The notes under the pieces: generated by a model | What the model was told of the DNA's origin: nothing | Databases searched by the model: none | Seen by the model: only the letters and a program-made list of their open reading frames with translations | Made by a program: the position numbers and the translations under genes | Part shown: positions 11,637-23,851 of the stretch, one piece after another | Position numbering within the stretch: the first letter of the stretch is position 1 | Layout of the letters: each line of letters starts with the position of its first letter | NCBI RefSeq assembly: GCF_000344685.1 | Contig: NW_006920410.1 | Location: 2,539,594-2,603,593 of the forward strand | Length of the DNA stretch: 64,000 nucleotides | Origin: Gloeophyllum trabeum ATCC 11539 | Taxonomy: Eukaryota > Basidiomycota > Agaricomycetes > Gloeophyllales > Gloeophyllaceae | Direction: 5' to 3'

Positions 11637-12713
11637 ATGCCAGTTCAACAAACGAACGGAAGAGTTATCCTCACTCACCCGAAGGTGCGTTGCGCACAGG
11701 CTAGACATAGGATTCCTCGATGATAACAGTCTACTGCAGGGCGCGTCTGCGGAGATCCTCCTGTACGGGGCAACCGTGATATCTTGGAAATCTGGTAGTA
11801 AAGCCAATAGTACACCCGTCGAGCGTCTATTCGTCTCCTCAAAAGCGGCGCTCGACGGATCCAAGCCTGTCCGAGGTGGTATCCCGGTCGTGTTCCCTAA
11901 CTTCGGTGCTCCGACGCATCCTGAGCACGCGAAGCTGAGCCAACATGGGTTTGCCCGAAGTGCGGTTTGGAATTTTGACAGCGTCGTGATGGATAACGAG
12001 GCCGGCGTGTCTGTGAGACTAAGTGAGTGGTACATACTTTGGATCTTGGGGCAGTGTTAATCTTCGAGTACCAGCCCTGACTCCGACCCCGGATATCATG
12101 GTCAAGTACCTCAGGCCATTCCATCTGGCTTATGTCGTCACCCTGGCAGAGCATCAACTGAGCACGGACCTTCACGTAAAGAATACGTCCCAGACAACCT
12201 CCACTCCTCCCGACGCCCTTGAGTTCCAGGCGCTTCTCCATACCTATATCCGTGCGCCAGCCAACGATGTCTTGATTTTCCCTCTTCAGGGCAAGAAGTA
12301 CTACGACAAAACAGAGCCGACTGAACAGGCCAGAAACCAGCCCAAGGAAGAAACCCGAGCCGGAGTGGATGTAAAAGCCTTTACAGATTCAGTATACGAA
12401 GACGTTGCTGGAAAGTACGAGGTAACTTGGCCCGGAGGAAGTATCGAAGTTAAAGCCAAGAACTTCAAGGACGTCGTGGTGTGGAATCCATCAGCGGAGG
12501 CTGGCAGTAAGCTCGCAGATATGGAAGATGGAGGATGGTATGTGGCTCGTCTGGATAATATGGAGCTATACTGACTATATATGCAGGGAGAGATTTGTCT
12601 GCGTTGAACCCGGATATGTGCGCGGGTTTGCTAGAGTGAATCCAGGAGAGACATGGGTTGGACAGCAAGTGTTGACTGTGCTGCACGAAGAGCGCGCGCA
12701 AGGTCAATTGTAA
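11637..12713 (+). CDS. Glucose-6-phosphate 1-epimerase (YMR099C-like)
   Basis: Aldose-1-epimerase-fold enzyme that interconverts alpha and beta anomers of hexose-6-phosphates in the cytosol. Exons 11637-11684, 11740-12022, 12075-12537 and 12587-12713 give 306 residues, matching the yeast protein's size. Family marks are EILLYGATVISWKSG at the N-terminus, KPVRGGIPVVFPNFG, LSQHGFARSAVW with the catalytic-site His, LHTYIRAPA, VVWNP and the C-terminal FVCVEPGYV. The usual HGF motif reads QHGFAR here. It is transcribed divergently from PP2A-A and in the same direction as REV3, 227 bp downstream. Confidence 0.92.
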
Positions 12714-12940
12714 CAGGGAAGAGCGCTAACAGGAACGGACGCATGTAAGAGTACAGTAGTGTAAAGAGCAAAGGGTTGTGGCTTTGCGTAGTTTAACTTT
12801 GGTTGTTGTGACAAGCCACGGCACGTGACTTCATACATGTGACGGTCATGTCCGAGTCAAGGTGCCCAGACGCGACTGACTCTTGACTGCACGTCCCCGA
12901 TGCTCCTATCTTGTGCGCATCATCTCTGCATGTAACTACT

Positions 12941-15900
12941 ATGTCTACTGAGAGGAAGGAAGCGTCACTTCGTGTACGAATAAATCACGTTGATTATACT
13001 CTTGTGCATCCTGGCATCCTGGACAATGCGTCGCTCCCCCGTGTACCTGTTATTCGAATCTATGGCGACTCTTCCTTGGGTCAGAAGGCTTGTTTGCATA
13101 TTCATCAAGTGTATCCCTACTTCTTTGTCGAGTACCGTGGCAAGCTACATCCCGAGAGTGGTGAGCGTGCTCCTACTGGCTACGAACCGGGCGGAGCTCA
13201 TCGCTCGTGATGTAGTCCACCGCTACATCGCCAGACTCAGTCTATCGCTCAACCATGCTATTGCCGTCTCAATGAAGCGAAATCCCCATTCCCTAAACTC
13301 CCAATTCATAAGGGCAATAATCCTCGTCAAAGGTGTCCACTTCTACGGGTTCCACGACACCTACTCGCCCTTCCTCAAGGTTCACATCACAGACCCGGCT
13401 TTCGTCAACCGTGCCGTCACTATCTTACAATCAGGGGTCGTCATGCAGACTCATTTTCGCGTCTTCGAAAGCCATCTCAGCTACGTATTACAGTTTCTGT
13501 GTGACTTCGGCTTGTATGGGTGTGGATGGGTTGAATTGGATGAAATCTTGCAGCGCACGAAGAACTCCGTCATAGACGTAGATGAGGAAGGAGAGGAAGG
13601 GGATGCACTTCCATTCCCCGAATCACCGTACCCCCGCCAGTCGCGTATGCCATTTGAATTCGATGCTGCCGCACATCAAATTTTGAATAGGCACTCCCTA
13701 AGTGCCCGCGACATCCATCACGAACTCCGGATACCAGCACCGCCGCTCCCGCCAGAACCCCTAGTAATCAGTGTACGTGAGCTGTGGGAGGATGAACGCC
13801 GGCGGCGGGCGGCGAAGGGTTTACCTGCCACCCCTTCGATTCCGCTCGACCCTAGCGAATCTTCGCGGGACCTTGGTGCGGGTTGGGTTGCCGAAGCTCG
13901 ATACTGGGAAGAGGTGAGAAAACGAATTGAAAAGGAGCGTGGACGAGAAGCAAAACCCAGGGATCCCAGCTGGGCGAGATGGGTTATGTCCACCTTTGAA
14001 AGTATCGAGGCATTATGGGAGCCGCATTTCAGAACATGGAAGCCACGAAAGGACACTGGTAATCAGGCACAAGGTCGGAAAGTCGAGGACCAGCAAGACG
14101 AGGAACTCGAAAACCCATATGAACCAGTTGCCCACTCGCAACCGAGCGCGTCTAGTAGTACCGAAGAATCCAACATAGAAGTGGACGAAATGATGCTTTC
14201 AAGTCAAGAGATGCGCTTGTTGACGGACCAAGAAACGGAAGGCTGGAGACCGCCTGACGAAGAACAGGGCACATCTAGCGAAGAAGAGGACTTCCCGCCG
14301 GAAGATGAAGATCCTTCCCCACCCCAAGACGCAACCCCGCCGCAGGAAATGCAGGATGCAGTCCAGGTCTCGGATGTGGAAAGGCAAGCCCTCCAGGAAT
14401 GGCTCTGCTATGCTCGTACTGATGAACTCGGAACCTGTTAAGTTTACCAAAGACCCCTACAAAGCTGCCGAGGACGCCTACCAAAGCGCGAGTAACGCGC
14501 GAGGATGGTTTCCAAGTTGCATGGCGGAAATTGATCGGGTTGGTATATTGCTGATCTCAGCTACAAAGGCTTTCTTATCTCGCCTAGACGTGGCGCCACG
14601 CGCATGGAGGCCCCTCGACTCCCCAACATGTTCATGACACCGAGAAAGTAAGCTCCTGGATCGCAGCACAACACCATCGCATACTGACTGTATTGCAGAT
14701 CAAGGGTATCAACTCCTATGCCTGCACATTCAACCCCCGATATGAACCAGGAACCGTAAGGGTGCCCTTCTATGGCATCAGATCACATGTAGTTAATAAG
14801 GTCTACGATCCCCAGCGCTCCATATTCTGCGCTTACTGACTCCATACTTCGCAACGACGATAATCACGATTCCAATGCGGTTTCTACGTCAGTGTTCTTC
14901 TCCTAGCTGATACTTACAGTTCAATGGACTGAGACGATCCGCCTGCGACTAGGGAACTGCCTACCCGCAGTCATCTTAATGCTGGTTCGCAGCGATCCCA
15001 AAGAGTCGCCTATGATCTTATTGATTGCAGCCATCCTGCACTGATTCCAGACGCCCGCTACTCGAGTGAGGGGCCGACTCCAGGCATACCCGTTTCGCCT
15101 TCCGAAGTCGATGATATGGAGGTCGAAAGACCGACCAAGAGGAGGAAGATTCAGCAAGAGCAACAAGCCGACTCAACCGTATCCAACAACTACCCATCTA
15201 CCCGTTTGCCACCCTCACGACCGATACTCGCGAGTCAAACTAGACGATCCGATGGCACGCGGACACGATCAGTCTTTCTCTCCAAGAGTCAAGCTTACTC
15301 CTATAGCCGTCCTCCTCCTTCGGCGTCCACCTTACTATCCACATTGGACAACTACGGCCTTCCTGCCAAGATCTATAGAGATCCATATTATTCCAATGAA
15401 GCCGACGTCCCTGAGAAGCCAAGGGAATACGCTGGTCTGGTATATCATCTAAAGGGTGGGGAAGATGTGGCCAATCTGGAGGAATGGCAATGTGGATCTT
15501 CGTGCGACTATCCCGGATTGCAAAAATCGGATATGCCCCAATTTGACCGTATGGGTGTTGGGGGATGGGAGTACGCGAGTTCTCCACCTAGCAGACGGGA
15601 AGTCGAGAAGTGGTTGAGAACGACATCAGTGGGGCATCGGTCGGCGAGGAGAGGGCGCGTCTCAGAGGTAAAGTGTGCCCTCCCATGCACCGCTTGGCTA
15701 ACCTGGGTGTTATGTCGCGTAGGCTGCTGGATCATCACAACATAATGTTACTAAGGCAAAGAAAGCTGTTAACAATGCAGCCGATGCAAACAGACGGGAG
15801 AGGCAAAATATGACTATTCTTTCTTTCGAGATATTGGGTAAGACCCTCTTCAAAAGATCCAGTCGATGAAAGCTGACCTCATTGTCGAGCCCTTTCTCGC

Positions 15901-18900
15901 GGGGACCTCGTCCCCGATGCAGACGTCGATGAGATCGTCGTCGCATTCTACTCTTTCCAAGGAGAGGACGAGGCAGCTGCCCCAACAACCGGATTCATCG
16001 CAGTGGAGGATGTCCAATTGGAACCGAAACGCCTCCGAGATGTGACAATAGATTTCGTGCCGAACGAACTCGAGCTATTGAATCGGGTCGTAGACCAGGT
16101 GTCTGAATATGACCCTGATATCCTTGTTGGCTGGGAAATACAAGCCTCGTCGTGGGGTTACTTAAATGTTCGCGGTCGTGCATATGGTAAGCAATTAATC
16201 TGTAGGATGTACAGGGTGATGACCCTTGGTGTCCATAGGTCTAGACATTACCGAACTACTCTCCCGCGCCCCGGCCAGACGTGCAGGAGGGGGCAACCAT
16301 CAGTGGGGCCTAAGGACAACATCCACCTTTAGCGTCGTTGGCCGCCATGTTTTGAATCTTTGGCGGATCATGCGATCCGAGTATACCCTGGCAATTTACA
16401 CCTTCGAGAACGTGGCTTTTAACGTGTTACACAAACGGTGCGCAGTCCCTGGTCGTTTGTGTAACGAAATACGATCATCAACTACACAGGATACCGCATT
16501 ACGGCCATCGCGTCTTGACCTCCTGGTTCAGGAGTAATGTTCCAAACCACACAATGCAAGCTTTGCGACATATGTCAAACCGTACTCTCCTGAACCTGGA
16601 AATCCTAGATCGGGCTGAGTTCATCACCAAGACAGCGTGAGTGAAGGACGCACTGGGGCATACTTCATCTCACACTTCCATAGCGAATTTGCACGAATAT
16701 TTGGGGTTGATTTCTTCTCCGTTATAAGCCGTGGATCGCAGTTCAAAGTCGAATCATTTATGTTTCGAATAGCCAAGCCTGAAAGTTTTGTATTAATATC
16801 ACCGAGTAAACAAGATGTGAGTTCACTTGACTCTTCACACACGTCGGTACTCACATGCCGCTGTAGGTCGGCAAGCAAAATGCTGCAGAATGCATGCCAC
16901 TGATCATGGAGCCTTTATCTGCGTTTTACAACAGCCCTCTTGTAGTTTTAGATTTCCAGTCACTGTATCCATCAATCATGATCGCGTACAATTATTGCTA
17001 CTCCACTTGCCTCGGTCGCGTCGTGGACTTCAAAGGCCGCAACAAGTTCGGCGTGTCTGAACTCCATTTGCGCCCTGGCTTACTTGATACCCTAAAGGAT
17101 CACATCCATAGTACGTTCCAAATCATGGATCTAGAATACTGACGGTACAATTACCATTCAGTTGCACCTAATGGAATGATGTATGTCAAGCCTGAAGTTC
17201 GCAAAGGACTCCTGGGCCGTATGCTCACGGAGCTACTGGAAACACGAGTCATGGTCAAGCAGGCCATGAAGAGCGCAAAGGACGATAAGGTGAGATCGGG
17301 TTATCGCAATTCAGACGGATGAGATACCATCAGTGCCTTGAAGATACTGCGAAGGGTGCTTGACGCCCGTCAACTTGCTCTCAAATTCATAGCCAATGTG
17401 ACTTACGGCTACACGAGTGCGACATATTCTGGTAGGATGCCAGCGGTTGAGATCGCGGATAGTATAGTGCAGAGCGGACGAGAGACGCTAGAGAAGGTGT
17501 GCGGATACGTTCAGGTGCATGGAGGCCGTTTCTGACTGCAACATAGGCAATCCGAATAATTGATTCGACGAAGAAATGGGGCGCGAGGGTTGTGTATGGT
17601 GACACCGACTCCTTGTTCATATACCTCAGAGGCAAGACCAAGGAGCAAGCATTCCGGATCGGGCATGACATCGCCGATACGATAACCCGCGCGAATCCAG
17701 CGCCTGTCAAGTTGAAGTTTGAGAAAGTACGTGGTCTCATCTGTTGCAATATCACGGGCTAATGTTCGTAGGTATACCTTCCATGCGTTCTGATGGCCAA
17801 GAAGAGATACGTCGGCTTCAAGTACGAGAATCCTGATGACGTTGAACCCGTGTTTGACGCCAAGGGTATCGAGACGGTCCGCAGAGATGGAATTCCTGCC
17901 CAGCGAAAGATGACCGAGGACTGCTTGAGGTCTTTCCATTTCCGCTCCCCTCTCTTGACCCGAAAGACTGATATACTGCCCAGGATCCTCTTCCAAACGC
18001 AAGATCTGAGCAAGGTCAAAGAGTACTGCTGGCGAGCATGGTCCGATGTCCTGGAGAACAGGATATCTATACAGGATTTCATCTTCGCGAAGGAGGTGAA
18101 AATGGGGACCTACAGGTAAATATTTCACTGTTATTGTCATCTTATGCCTTCATTTATCTTGTGTCAAGTGAGAAAGCTCCGCCCCCTCCGGGAGTAACCG
18201 TGGCAGCAAGACGGATGATGGAAGACGAGGCTAACGAGCCCCAGTATGGGGAACGTGTCCGATATGTTATTGTCAAAGGGGGTCCGCATTCCAGGCTTGT
18301 AGACCGAGCCGTCGCGCCTGAGGAGCTTCTGGATCAACGGTGAGATGTCCCGTGGTCGTATTCCTTGAATTTTTCTGACACCTCTCTCCCTACAGGCATA
18401 AGCGATTGGATGCCAACTATTACATATCTAACGTGCTGATCCCTCCACTGGAACGTATCTTCAATCTCGTCGGCGCTGATGTTCGCAGCTGGTACGACGA
18501 GATGCCAAAGGCTATCAAAGTTGACCCCATCGACCCTTTAATGCTGTCACCGAAGAAGAGGAGAGATGCAACTCTGAATAGGCTGAAGATCGAGGAACAT
18601 TTCCAGAATTCGGACTGTATCGTCTGCGGAGCATCGACTTCCGCCGGTGAGCTGGTTGCTGCTCCTTTCAAATTTTCACAATGACCTGATTATACCATGC
18701 CCACAGGTCTCTGCGAGGACTGCGTGATAGATCCGCAACCGACAATCACCTCTCTCCTGTCACAGGTCAGGGCAGCCGAGCGGCGACTGAAGGATGCACA
18801 TGAAGTTTGCAGTTCTTGTGCCCTGTCACCTCGAGGAGAGCCCATTCTGTGCGATTCTTTGGATTGCTCGTGGTTGTTCGAGAGGAAGTCAGCTGAAGAG

Positions 18901-18963
18901 AAAGCAGAAGCAGTTGCTATTTTGGAGGACTTTATTGAAGAGATGGAGGAGCTGCATGTGTAG
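12941..18963 (+). CDS. REV3: DNA polymerase zeta catalytic subunit Rev3
   Basis: B-family polymerase that extends mismatched or damaged primer ends during error-prone translesion synthesis in the nucleus. I read 20 exons: 12941-13160, 13216-14436, 14487-14538, 14588-14647, 14699-14755, 14801-14887, 14953-15667, 15723-15837, 15890-16186, 16239-16437, 16490-16636, 16684-16816, 16867-17110, 17162-17289, 17344-17496, 17547-17726, 17772-18115, 18169-18339, 18396-18646 and 18707-18963. They total 1676 residues with phase kept throughout. Polymerase motifs are DFQSLYPSIMIAYN, NVTYGYTSATYSGRMP and VVYGDTDSLF. The C-terminus has both cysteine clusters, CIVC...CEDC and CSSC...CDSLDC; the second binds the [4Fe-4S] cluster needed for Rev7/Pol31 assembly. 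Residues about 200-560 are disordered, and exons 3-6 there rest on phase rather than homology. Confidence 0.95.
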
Positions 18964-19078
18964 ATGTCACAATGCGTGCAGCCTCATCTGGACTTTGCAC
19001 GGGTGACAGTCGATGACTATCTCGGGACTGTCCGGAGCCCATCCATACAGCAAAGAAAATACAGAGTGAAAGACAGAA

Positions 19079-19804
19079 TTACACAGATTGGTATGCCCCA
19101 GGGGCACTCTGGTTCTGGCCGTTATTCGCCGGTACAGGAGGTTGGGGCTTATTGACAGAAGCATCATCGACGGACTCATACCCATCTCGTGCACCCCCAC
19201 TCAGAGAAGTGAATCCGCCAGGCATGGACCACACTGTAGAACATGAGCTTCCCAAACAACGGCGCAGCAACTTCTATTACTTACCTGTGTTGCCATTGAA
19301 GTTGTTGCCCAGTCCGGAGAACTGTGCGCCTCGCTGCCGCAAAGCGGCCCCAAATGCAACAAAGGTGGGGAGCTGCATATACGTATGAGGACCCGGATGG
19401 TATGACATTTAGAGTGATGACGGACCTTGAGCAGCATGATCAGAAACACGAGAAGCTTGGACCACCAGCGAGCTTCCCCATTAGAGAAAAGGAAGATAAG
19501 GTCAAATAAAGCCGATACTCCAATGAAGCCCGTGACCTAAGGACGTGAGCGCTGGAGTAAGAACGGGGAGGAGCATGAGACGTACTGCTTTCATGGACTG
19601 GGTAGCTTCACTCTGCTCCTGTGCGTATATCCCAAAGAGGAAGATGGGGAGGTTGTAGGAGGGGGATGTGAAAGGAGCTATAACAAAGGACATAACCTGG
19701 CATTGCATTGGGACTGTAAGATATGTCAAGTAGGGGAGTTGGGGACATACCGCGCCAGCAAGGACCAGCTTAGACGGATCAAGACCTTGGATAAAGTCAG
19801 CCAT
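19079..19804 (-). CDS. Small four-span membrane protein, AGTRAP-like topology
   Basis: Exons 19751-19804, 19586-19696, 19426-19536, 19285-19372 and 19079-19233 encode 172 residues. Four hydrophobic segments fall in the first 110 residues: around VMSFVIAPF, LPIFLFGIYA, FIGVSALFDLIFLF and LLVFLIMLLKLPTFVAFGAA. A polar tail follows with WSMPGGFTSL, GYESVDD and a Pro/Asn/Gln-rich end. The arrangement, and the GYESVDD tail, resemble the angiotensin-receptor-associated protein family, but the identity is not certain. It ends 115 bp from the REV3 stop (convergent) and starts 188 bp from DPH7 (divergent). Confidence 0.75.
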
Positions 19805-19992
19805 TTTTGCAGGTCAAGTCGGGTGTCGACTTGGGAGACTTGGGAGACTTGGCACACTCTGAGGCCTGCTAGTGCTTCGCAGGACAGCTGTGCAAGTCGC
19901 GGGTGCACAGCCACAAGCCACAACCCGTGTCGATCACCGGCCCTGTACGGCAAACGCTTCAGAGACAATTCCGCGTCCCGGCTTTGGAACAT
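19805..19992. promoter_or_regulatory. Probable bidirectional promoter of the four-span gene and DPH7
   Basis: Two start codons diverge across 188 bp. It includes three near-tandem copies of GACTTGGGA at about 19829-19854. Function is inferred from position. Confidence 0.45.
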
Positions 19993-21469
19993 ATGCGACC
20001 GCCTATCGACACCGATTACCCTGCAGTCTCGGCAGAGTTTTGCCCTGCTCTGGGCTTTCGGAATGTGTTAGCTTGTGGCACGTATAGATTAGTCCAAACC
20101 TCAGAAGAACCTGGCTCCGAGTTGAAGCAGTCTGCATCCGAAAGTACTTCCGGACGGTCAAAACAGACCAGAGTTGGCAGATGCCTCATTTATAAAGTGC
20201 ACACAGAAGGTGGCGAAGATGAATTGCTGTAAGTGAGCAGCTACAGGTCAGAAGGAAACGGGAATGAAAGAACCCCAGCGAACAGGTGCAGGACATAGAA
20301 ATGCCTGGCATCCTGGATATGAAATGGTAGCACGGATATTCTCTTCATTAAAGACCATGCTCAAAGCATCAGGTGTCATCAACCAGAGGACTCCGCTGCT
20401 GTCCTCGGCATAGCTGATGCCGACGGATTCATCAGTCTACATCAATGGAATTTAGATGAAGTATGCATTCCTTGCGGTTGTCCATAAGTAGCAGCTGAAT
20501 TATGGTCTGGTAGGGGCACTTGAATAAGCTGCACTCCACTTCGCTAGGAGAGTCCGATGCGCTCTGCCTATCTCTGGATTGGTCGAACCGTTGCTTCCCC
20601 TCACGGTCTGCTCTCCTACTTTCTCCGTATGCCTGCGCATTCACTCTAGTTCAGCGATTTAGGCTCTGTAGTGGTCTCCTTGTCCGACGGCACCCTCTCC
20701 ATCCTCAAACCGGAGAATTCAACGGGCTTAGTGCAAGTCGAGTCATGGTCCGCACATGACTTCGAACCGTGGATAGCTGCTTGGAATTATTGGGATGACA
20801 ACATTATATATTCAGGTATGAGTCGATGCTATACCGGGCGTTCAAGCCTTGCTACCGTACATCCCCAGGTGGCGACGACGCCAAGTTGAAGGGATGGGAC
20901 ATCAGACAAGGCTTCGAAAACTCTACGTTCGTGTACCAAAGGTAGGCTTTCATTAGCATTCTACCCTGGTAATCGTTTCATTGACCCAGCGCCCTTAGGT
21001 TCGACGCCGGAGTCACCGCAATCCAGAGTCACCCATACGTCGAGCACCTTTATGCAGTTGGGAGGTAAGCTGCCAAGATCACAGCCTACCGGCGCGCGTT
21101 TGCCGAATCCGAATATACAGCTACGACTCTACTATTCGTCTTTTCGACTCTCGTAAGCCCTTGCAACCCCTCCAGCGGGTAGACGTTGGGGGCGGGGTAT
21201 GGCGAGTGAAGTGGCACCCATCTGCAGAGCGGAAACATGACCTGCTAGCTGCGTGTATGCACGATGGCTTCAAGGTCCTCCACTTCGAGGAAGGTTCAGA
21301 GAGTGGATTCGGGAGCGCAAGTATTTCGAAACGGTATGACGAGCATGGGTCGCTAGCCTATGGCGTGGATTGGTGTTACTCACAAGACGGGAGAAGCAAG
21401 GAAGGACAGAGTACTCTGATAGCCAGCTGCTCCTTCTACGACCATTCTTTACACCTTTGGAGGGGATGA
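19993..21469 (+). CDS. DPH7: Diphthamide biosynthesis protein 7 (WD-repeat methylesterase)
   Basis: WD-repeat enzyme that demethylates methylated diphthine on eEF2, the step before final amidation. Exons 19993-20228, 20279-20326, 20373-20460, 20514-20605, 20655-20815, 20869-20941, 20999-21064 and 21121-21469 encode 370 residues. The start MRPPIDTDYPAVSAEFCP and LACGTYRL are typical of Dph7/WDR85. WD-type blades show as GIADADGFISLHQW, VVVSLSDGTLSIL, GDDAKLKGWDIRQ, YDSTIRLFDSRKP, GGGVWRVKWHP and SCSFYDHSLHLW. The start was set at the first ATG because the frame upstream opens only with non-ATG codons. Confidence 0.92.
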
Positions 21470-21522
21470 TAATACTGTAACAGTCTCTTTGTATCATAAT
21501 CTAGTCTGTCCGTGTCCAAGAC

Positions 21523-23520
21523 CTATTTTTCGTTTGTGGCGGGATCTGAGTCCTCAACCTGGTTTCCGCTGAGTTTTAATTGACGCTTACGTCTCCAGAG
21601 CGCCGCATTTGGCCCGTTCATCACGAACTCAAGCGTCCATCTGGACAGGCCGCGCAGAATATCCGGGCGATGGACTGCTGCAGTCAGCAGCGAAGCCAAC
21701 GACAGTACGAACGCTAGCCTGGAATTGGATCAACACAGGAACACGACGAGTCCAGTGGGTCTAATGCCTACCTCTCTGCAATCATGGTACTCTTATTCCC
21801 GCTTCGAACCCATCCGTCCGGTAAGCACGACCGGACCGCTCTCGGAAGGACGTATAAAGCCATCTCGCCTCTCCTCCGCCCTTCCTCAATCCAAATGCTG
21901 GAACCACATGCCAGGCATCCGGCGAGTATGCATCCAAACGGACCATCCCAGAAGTTATGAGAGATGGAAGGGAATAATCGAGCTAGGAGCAGGGTGCGGG
22001 TAAGGCACACAGACATCCAGATCGACGACACGAATGCCGAGAGGAAGGTCGCCGAACGCATGGCTGATAGGAGACGCGGGATGATGCTTCGGATCTGCAG
22101 CATTGCAGAGGGCTGCCTGAGGACCATAGGGAGGAAATGGACCTGCAGGAGTAACAGACGAGTTAGGAACGAACAGTCCCGCCGCCCCCTGGACCATCAC
22201 TCACAGGCAGGTAGATGAGTAAAGCCTCGACGAACGCTTTGGCGCCCCGCCGGGCTGAGTTTGCAGTACAGCTCTTCCTGTCCATACCTCCGTGAACTAT
22301 CTCGCATGGCAGGCCGCCGACGCCATTCCTTCCCATGACGCCAAGCACCGCCCAAGTGTTGTTCGCTGACAGTCCGCCACGGGGCGGAAGCATAGCTGGG
22401 TTGCCCCATGAGCTGGGGACACCGATGTCTTGAGCCATGGAAGTCAGCAGCTCGGGATATTTGCCGCCACTGCCATACACCCAGTGGCCCGAGCGGATTG
22501 CACGCAAAGTTAGTACAAGGCGATTATCGATGTCTGCCAAGGAGGTGATCCTGGCAGAGCGTGTCTCAGGCCGTTCTCACGAGCATCGTATAAGGAGCAA
22601 GTACCATTTAACATATGATCTGGGGAGCCTAGACGTAGGAGGAATTTAGTATATGCGCGCGGTGAAGAGAGGTAGAGCACCTTTCTGGTTGATAGAAGAA
22701 GCACCACATTATCCTTCGGTACGATGACGCGATTCAGTGGACTTCGAACCTAGCCAGTAGCTCGAAAAACTGACCTCGCGCTGCATACCCAGAAAAGAAA
22801 GGCATCGGAATGCCTTGTTAACTTCCGCCGCCATTCCTTCGCGTCCTGGTCCTTCCCCTGAGATAGCCTGAGAGCGTATTTGGACAAACAAGCCTGGACG
22901 CCTGCATCCATTGCTCTGACAAATAGGAGCAAGGTGAGGTCCAATGTAGGCGAAGGCCTATTCGTTCTTGGAATACCCTCCGGAGAGCGGGTGAAGGGAG
23001 GAGTGAGAGGTATGGCAGCTTGGGGACCAGCCCTTCTCCTCGCTTGCAAGAGTATTAATGCAACCAGAGAAGTAAGAGAGTTACACAGGAAGGCTTTTCG
23101 AGCAGCAGTGAGATTACATGCATTCGAGATCCGTTGGAGGATACGCCCTGCGCGCGTTAAGAAGACGGATGACCAATCATGTCCAAGGGGCTCAGGGTCC
23201 GCCCGTGCCTCCAGTGCCTTCCATATATGCTGTAGGTACGCCCCTCCGCCTATTGCTGTGGTCATGGCAAAAGCAAAACCCGTGACTCCGAACTCCCTCT
23301 TCAATGCTCTCTTCAAGCCCTCAGGACCGCCAAGCTTGGCGCGCCCCCTGCCTGATATTATGAAAGGTAAAAGCACAGGTACCAGAGACAGCGACAGAGC
23401 AAGGCCATAGGTGCGGATTGATATCTGGAGGGGATGGTCATGCGGAAGCGAGAGCAGATACTCTTCGAGTGCGAAGACCGCGTTCGTCGCTGCACGTCGA
23501 ATGCCAGTCGGCTTGCTCAT
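21523..23520 (-). CDS. TMEM135-like peroxisomal/mitochondrial membrane protein
   Basis: Multi-span protein of the TMEM135 family, linked in animals to peroxisomes, lipid handling and mitochondrial dynamics. Exons are 22775-23520, 22681-22713, 22605-22628, 22205-22550, 21772-22142 and 21523-21718, giving 571 residues. Exons 2 and 3 are only 33 and 24 nt, yet both keep phase and rebuild the conserved ARIMWCFFYQPERLP and RSYVKWITSLADIDNRLV. The cysteine-rich C-terminal domain shows GLPCEIVHGG and SCTANSARRGAKAF. Hydrophobic spans occur around TYGLALSLSLVPVLLPFII, VTGFAFAMTTAIGG, ILAGCLACGSSIWIE and LAFVLSLASLLTAA. Divergent to the LIM gene with 331 bp between starts. Confidence 0.88.
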
Positions 23521-23851
23521 CGTGCGCGGCGGGGAGACACAGGCCCTGGGACAGGGAAGCCAGGACGTCTAGTAGGCTCACAGAATACCAAGAATAGCAG
23601 AGCAGCGTTGCATACGGGGCATCGACATTCTCACTTGGATTTGGTGTGAGCAGTGAGAATCACATGGAGTTGGTCTGTGATGTGACCTAACCCTAGCCTC
23701 GCGTGCAAGTCACCTGACCGTGACGGCTTTGGTTCAAGTTCGACTCTTACTCCGAGTCCTATTTCGGCCTCCTCACGCGACGAGCTCACCTGTTGCTTGC
23801 AACGAAGCCCCTTTACTTTGGTATTATCGGACTGAAAGACTGCCAGGTTAT
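23521..23851. promoter_or_regulatory. Shared 5' region of the TMEM135-like and LIM genes
   Basis: 331 bp between diverging start codons, with no exon fitting inside. A B-box-like GTTCGA near 23738 was examined for a tRNA and rejected. Promoter role is inferred. Confidence 0.45.

Noticed and set aside
14430..14450. An apparent frameshift in REV3, where the long second exon stops and another frame stays open
   Set aside because: A 50-bp GTTAAG...AAAG intron at 14437-14486, followed by short exons at 14487, 14588, 14699 and 14801, keeps phase all the way to the conserved region. The gene is intact.
17290..17345. A one-base frame problem before the NVTYGYTSATYSGRMP motif of REV3
   Set aside because: Using the acceptor after TTGAAG at 17343, ten bases downstream of the first candidate, restores phase and matches the spacing in other Rev3 proteins.
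23670..23750. A possible tRNA, because of the B-box-like GTTCGACTC near 23738
   Set aside because: No A box and no cloverleaf: the bases around the putative T loop do not pair.
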